From: Emydura subglobosa
Lineage: Eukaryota > Chordata > Testudines > Chelidae
DNA length: 64,000 bases
Direction of reading: 5' to 3'
Assembly: GCA_007922225.1 (NCBI GenBank)
Contig: ML679974.1
Coordinates: forward strand, 3,461,105-3,525,104
This document shows, in pieces, positions 58,980 through 64,000 of this stretch. The notes under the pieces were generated by a model. That model was given only the letters and a program-made list of their open reading frames with translations, was not told the origin of the DNA and searched no databases. The position numbers were made by a program, and so were the translations under genes. The first letter of the stretch is position 1, and each line of letters starts with the position of its first letter.

Positions 58980-59925
58980 GCAGCAGAGTGGGGGCTATCC
59001 AGTTAATTGCACTGAATGCAGCATGTATGATTACCTGCTTTGTGGGCAGATAATCATACATGATGCATTCAGTGCAAGCAGCTCACTCCCCCCCAAAGTG
59101 AGAGTATGGCTGAACTGGAAGAGCTAAGGGAGACAAAGATGTACACAGATGAGACTTTCAGGGATATAGTAAGAGTGGTTCCAGCCCCCCCCATCTTTCA
59201 GCCTCTGACCTGTTGAGTATGAAAGTCTCGGGAAAGGAGCAGATCATCAAGCTGGAGCAGAGAGAAACTCTCATATTCAGGACCTTCTGCCCAGCTGTCA
59301 CTGTATCCTCTCACACTGAAAATACCTCTCTGGGGGAGGGGACTGCTCTTATAAGGAAATGACAGGTAATTGTAATGTGGAATTCAATTATTAGAAAAAT
59401 AGCTAACTGGGTTTGTAAGGACTGGGAGAATCACATGGTGAACTGCCTGCTGGATGTGAAGGTTGTGTACCTCTTGAGACATCTAGACAGACATATGTGC
59501 AGTATGGGGGAGGAGTCTGTGGTCGTGGTACATGTAGGCACCACACACACAAAGAAAGGTAAGAGAGATGTTCTGGAGGCCAAATTTGGGTTGTCAGGTA
59601 AAAGAGTAAAGCCCAGGACCTCCATTTTAGCATTCTCTCAAATGCTTCTAGTTCCACATTCAGGGCCAGTTAGATAGGCAAAACTGCAGGGTCTCAAGGA
59701 ATTGATGAGACAATGGTGTTCTGAGGAGGGATTCATGTTAATTAAGTCCTAGAGAACCTTTTGGGAAAGGAGGAACCTATACAGGCAGGATGGGCTCTAC
59801 CTCAAGCAAAATGGAATCAGATTGCTAGCATGTAAAATTAAAAAAGGGTGTAGAGAAGTTTTTAAACTAATGGTTGGGGGAAAACTGACAGGTGCAGAGG
59901 AGCATATGATTTGGACAATCACATC
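58980..59925 (+). mobile_element. CR1 5' fragment with partial ORF1
   Basis: The order of words matches the 5' part of the minus-strand CR1 at 55.1-55.9 kb: AATCATACATGATGCATTCA, GAACTGGAAGAGCTAAGGGA, and the esterase-like region. A 30-bp inverted duplication lies at its start. Downstream, AGAACCTTTTGGGAAAGGAG and GATGGGCTCTACCTCAAGC are recognisable as CR1 ORF1 C-terminal sequence. Confidence 0.75.
59375..59677 (+). pseudogene. CR1 ORF1 esterase-like segment
   Basis: The frame has HMVNCLLDVKVVYLLRHLDR and EESVVVVHVGTTHTKKGKRD, aligned with CLPGA and VVHVGTND of CR1 ORF1. CLLDV in place of CLPGA, and THT in place of ND, remove typical residues. The frame ends early. Confidence 0.72.
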
Positions 59926-60474
59926 AACAACAAGTAAAAACTTTTTCACAATTTTCTAATATAATAAAAAATGTAAAAATTAAGAATATGAATAAATGTA
60001 AGTTAAATATATAATTGCTTAAATAAATGTGTATAGGTATAGCATACCCTCCTGGCTGCAAAAAGAAGCACCAAATGTAACGTCAAGTCAATGGTTACCA
60101 ATCAATGAGAATCGACCTCTCTTTAGGAAAAGAACTAAAGTACAAATGCAAAACAATTAAAATCAATTAAAATCAAGGCTTCCTGCTTGTTGATATAAAT
60201 CAGGATTAAAATTCTTTGATTTAAGTAATCTTGTTTTAATCCGTCTGCCTTGAGGACCACATGTACAATCAGCAGTTGTTTAGTTCTCTCTCATCTTCAT
60301 TGACACAAAACATTAGGCTCCACAACTTCTGTAAGCATCGAGCAAATTGTCAGCAGTATAATCCTAGTGAGTTTGGCCTGGATTCAGGAAAGTACATAAG
60401 CACTGGCTTAAAGTCAAGCATGTGCTCAAGAGCTTCTCTGAATGGGACTCATAACAATAATATTCTTTAGACCA

Positions 60475-61455
60475 GTGGTGTATATAAAATGTGGCCCTCA
60501 AGAGCCACAACAGTGTTGAGAAGAAATGTGTAACTGATTATGAATTGAAAAACGTGCTCCTTGTGTGTGACCTGTGCTCAGAGATTTTTAAAAGGAAGCG
60601 TTTGAATCAGCTGTTTCACTACAGGGGCCATTGTGTCCCCAACTACCTCCTAACACTTCCCTTGCAGACCAAGGAGAAGCTCTCATGTGAGTGGGACCAC
60701 TCTGAGCATTTGCTGATCTCTTCCTTCTGTAGCTGCTCAGCAGCTCCCCTGCTGACCGCCTGCTGCATTGCAGGGGAGGGAGGAGTAATTCTGGATACTC
60801 TATTGTCTGCTTACTTGTCAGGCTGCTGGCTCAGATAAGACCTAGATTCTCTCTTCCTGAGCCTAAGGGAGCTCACAAAAAAGGATGGTTCCTAAACCCA
60901 CCACTGTCACCCAAGGCAGCCAGGGACAGGGGAAGAAGAGGAGAAGCTGAAAACCAATATCCATCCAGTTATGGCTTCCTGACTCTCTTCCCTAGCCCAG
61001 ATTAAAGCGGCCAGAGAAGACATTAACTTGTGCCAATGGACAAAAGTCTACTAGAGACCATATGTCATCTGAGGCTAGCAGAATACAGTGAACTCCAGCC
61101 TCTGCACCAGGGACAGGGGAGAGGGAGATAAAGGTGCCAGCTACATTGGCTCTACATCCTCTGCGGGCAGTGATACTCAGACTTCAGTGGTTCAGGAGCC
61201 AAAATAGCAATCAACATTACCCAAAAGAGCCACAATAGTGTGAATTCATGGTTTCATTTTATATATATATATATGTTGTTCTAACAGCAAACTGATTGAC
61301 CAAGTATTATTTTATCATCTACGATTTAACATAGTAAAAGCATCCTGATTTGTTAATAATTAAATCACACAGTTTTAATATCATGTGCTGCAAAGAGCTA
61401 GAGGAGCCACATTAAAGAGCCACCTGGGCTCAGGCGCCTCAGTTTGAGTATCAAA
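60475..61455. mobile_element. hAT-like element remnants
   Basis: ACCAGTGGTGTATATAAAAT with TGTGGCCCTCAAGAGCCAC begins the block. GATACTCAGACTTCAGTGG (61169) and AAGAGCCACAATAGTG follow in related form, and CTCAGTTTGAGTATCAAAGC (61438..61457) is an inverted end. It seems to be one or two overlapping CAGTGGT-type elements. An AT run lies at 61260..61274. The 60491..60838 frame has no recognised domain. Confidence 0.5.
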
Positions 61456-63429
61456 GCTCAGGGGGCTCCACCGCATTGGGAGAATTCCCAGTAGGAGATT
61501 TGCATTTGGTTTCTGCTTCCTTTACCCTGCCTAAGCAGCACATGTATAGACTGTGGCCCCTTAACCCTTTGTGAGGTTTCTTAGGCTGAAGCGGTTGAAC
61601 AATGCTACCTTAAATGTTCAGAAATTGAGAGATGTTTGACAAGAAGCATTAACCTACATAAACAGATGTTTGATCAGCAACTACTGATTTGGGAGAGGTC
61701 TTCAATGGATTGATGGAACATGTTCTGCTTCAGTAACTGCACTCTCCCACCAAAAGCATTCCAGACCTACACTGATCTACTGATCCCTCTTCCTCTCAGA
61801 GGGGACCTAAGCCACCCCTAGCTCTATCACACTCCCAAAATTTCCCCCTCTGACAAAATGTCCCACTTCCAGTTCTTTTGCTCTCATTGCCCACACCAGT
61901 TAGACTCTGAAAAACATGTACATATTGTTTTAATTCCCCCTTGATGTCACCTGATGCTTGAGAATTGTCACATATGGAGTACATGGCAAGTGTTAAAGAT
62001 GGTAGTGGCAATGATGGGATTCAATCAAAACAAGTTTCAACTTACATTTTTGCATTCTCTGAATGCTAGACTACATGACTCATCTGCAACCCATTTGTTT
62101 TGTGGAAACCCTTTGTTGGTACGCTATATTCCACCATTTCTTGCAGACTGGCAATAGATCTAATTTTCAGTTCATGCTAATCTTTTCATCTTGGTCAATT
62201 ATAAAGCAGGGACATCTTCCTGCTATTCATTTATTGCAATCTCTTGTTCTAGTTAAAATACGAGGTTTAGGGCATTAGACACTAATTCATAAAAAGAACT
62301 GAAATGGTATTGGCAGAACCAACTTGCTAAGGGCTAAACAAAATGAAAATTATAATTTAAAGAGGAAGGTTTAGAGAACTCAGTATATGATTATTGGAAA
62401 GTTGCAGCAAAGCACTGAAACAAGTAAATTATCCGATCAATGACATTTTTGTGCTCTGTTGGTTAAGATTTTTGCTATGCCAAATTATGCTGACTTAATA
62501 CATACACGGAAGTCTTTAAAAAGTCTTCAATGATCACAATTCATCTAGTTATAAATATCTAAGGATCTGGTAGAAAAGTTTATTTTTAGTAATTCCTTAC
62601 ACTGAAACTGTATTTCATAAAATTATTGATTTAGTGCCACAATACTAGGTTAACTATTCTTGGTATCACTATTTCTGATTACATAATCAAGCAAAACTTT
62701 TCAAAATAATATTCTGAGTACAAATCACTTTTAATCAGCATCTACATACCGAGACATTGGCACTGATTACTTAGCTCCTTTAATGGCAGTGTAATGGATA
62801 ACAAGTGTTCTGGGTCTGCTTGATTGCTTCCTAGCTTAGCTGATCAGGATTCTATTCATCACTCCTAGCTGTTGGAATCCTGAGACTTCTTGGAGTCCCT
62901 GTTCAAAGGTTTTGACATCATTTCAAACAAAAATCTGCTGTGCTTTAGAATTCAGTCATAGTCAAAGCTCTACATACTTCATGTGTTCCTCCTAGTTAAA
63001 AATAGTTTAAAACCACAATTTAACTAGAGGTCTAGTATCAATTTGATATATCAATTAGAAATATTAATGGGCCAAATTCACTTCTGTTAGACTGAAATCC
63101 AGGATTTGCCTCCTCTCATGCCTTCGGTGATCCATTGAGAAAACATTTTTTAGCCTTTTGTCCTACTACATTATGGAACTAAAATGATTAAACAAACTGA
63201 TGCAGAGATCATTGCTAGAAAAACACCACTGTGGAAAAGCATAAAATGAAATCAGTACTACTTCACTACAAATGTATTCGTGTAGGCCCAAATGATTGTG
63301 TTGAACAATAATGAAACTCGCGAAATCAGAAAGCATTAAAAGGATAAGGATAGAATAGACAAAAATAGAATTAGACCTCAGTACTGCAAACACTTGATAT
63401 ATCAGAGTAACTTGACACTCATGAGCAGT
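61456..63429. other. Non-coding stretch
   Basis: No gene, RNA or clear repeat recognised. Confidence 0.45.
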
Positions 63430-63675
63430 CCTAGGCCTGATCTACTCAAAGTTTAGGTTGACGTAGCTAAGTTGCTCTAGGGCTATGAAAAATCCACACC
63501 TCAACATTTCCTCTCACTTCACTACAGTTGCTTGTGAAGGTGGTTTTCCTCACCATTAGAAAAAGCCCTTCTGTTGATGTGTAGACTATGCCTACACTAT
63601 GAGGTTATGTCAAGAGAACTACAGTGCCATAGCTATGTGGGTAACATCCCTGTTGTATAGACATATCCCCATTTT
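63430..63675. mobile_element. hAT-like hairpin MITE fragment
   Basis: AGGCCTGATCTACTCAAAG, GGTTGACGTAGCTAAGTTGC and later GTGCCATAGCTATGTGGG, with TTGTATAGACATATCCCC at the right edge, follow the TTGTCTACAC-type MITE pattern also seen at 21.8 and 26.3 kb. Inversion of the ends is imperfect. Confidence 0.5.
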
Positions 63676-64000
63676 TTGCATTAGGGCTACTGTGAAAGGG
63701 CTTGTATGATTGAATTTTAAAGTTTAAGTTTTAAAACCTCTGATTATTGTTGGTTTATACATTGTAGAAATTTATTACTTCGAGGGAGGTAATTTTTTAA
63801 ACACTGATAATCAATTAACTATTCATAACCAAAAAATATTTAAATTCTCAAGTGGTTTGCCCTTTGCTCCTTAATGCTGCAGAACCTTTTTTTATACTTC
63901 ACATTCTTGGCATAAATAAATGAAAGCACTTACAGACCAATTCAAGTATTCCTATGATGATTTCCATAATCAGGCAATTTTCTTCAGTGTAATCAGTCGC
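63676..64000. other. Non-coding end of window
   Basis: AT-rich sequence; nothing recognised. Confidence 0.4.

Larger units (their letters stand above)
58310..60247. mobile_element. hAT-like element split by a CR1 fragment
   Basis: The left end CAGGATGGATAAAAATAG is inverted in the right end ATCTTGTTTTAATCCGTCTG (60228..60247). The left portion holds the block shared with 4.7-4.9 kb. The middle, about 58980..59925, is a CR1 5' fragment. The flanking octamers do not match, so the target duplication has decayed or the ends are misplaced. Confidence 0.55.

Noticed and set aside
1..64000. CRISPR array or bacterial operon-like gene organisation
   Set aside because: No regularly spaced repeats with unique spacers and no dense co-oriented genes; the window is vertebrate nuclear DNA.

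Overview
This window looks like AT-rich, sparsely genic nuclear DNA from a reptile, most likely a turtle. I base that on the repeat mix: CR1 LINEs, DIRS tyrosine-recombinase retrotransposons with the end sequences I associate with turtles, old MIR/CORE-SINE and L2-like fragments, hAT and PIF-Harbinger elements, and one vertebrate exon. The organism is an inference from remembered repeat families; no database was searched.

Only one host coding segment is convincing: a 423-bp internal exon of the calcineurin-like phosphoesterase gene CPPED1 on the minus strand (27717..28139), with good splice sites and phase 1 at both ends. The sequence on both sides is therefore best read as CPPED1 introns or flanking DNA. 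I did not find its other exons.

Layout. 1-9 kb: AT-rich DNA with a palindromic element carrying tRNA-like modules (2.6-3.6 kb) and a Penelope-like element fragment with GIY-YIG endonuclease remnants and inverted tails (7.7-8.7 kb). 9.1-10.2 kb: a perfect 44-bp inverted repeat, then an LTR-like repeat. 10.5-16.2 kb: a second tRNA-like palindromic element, split by an almost complete but decayed DIRS element (11.6-16.0 kb, minus strand). 17.8-22 kb: hAT-like elements and a PIF-Harbinger transposase pseudogene. 22-31 kb: quiet DNA with the CPPED1 exon, a hairpin MITE, a MIR and a possible pogo/Tigger transposase tail. 31.5-35.3 kb: a CR1 3' end, a long LTR-like repeat and an L2-like LINE 3' end. 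40.3-40.7 kb: a hAT element with a perfect 8-bp target duplication. 41-49 kb: a second DIRS copy in two pieces, separated by about 3.4 kb that includes an LTR retroelement with a broken gag. 52-56 kb: a near full-length, decayed CR1 on the minus strand. 58.3-60.2 kb: a hAT-like element split by a CR1 5' fragment with an inverted duplication. 60.5-63.7 kb: further hAT-like remnants.

No previously undescribed cellular system is evident. The interesting material is in mobile-element architecture: nested insertions, inverted terminal structures, tRNA-like modules in alternating orientation, and different catalytic losses in the two DIRS copies.
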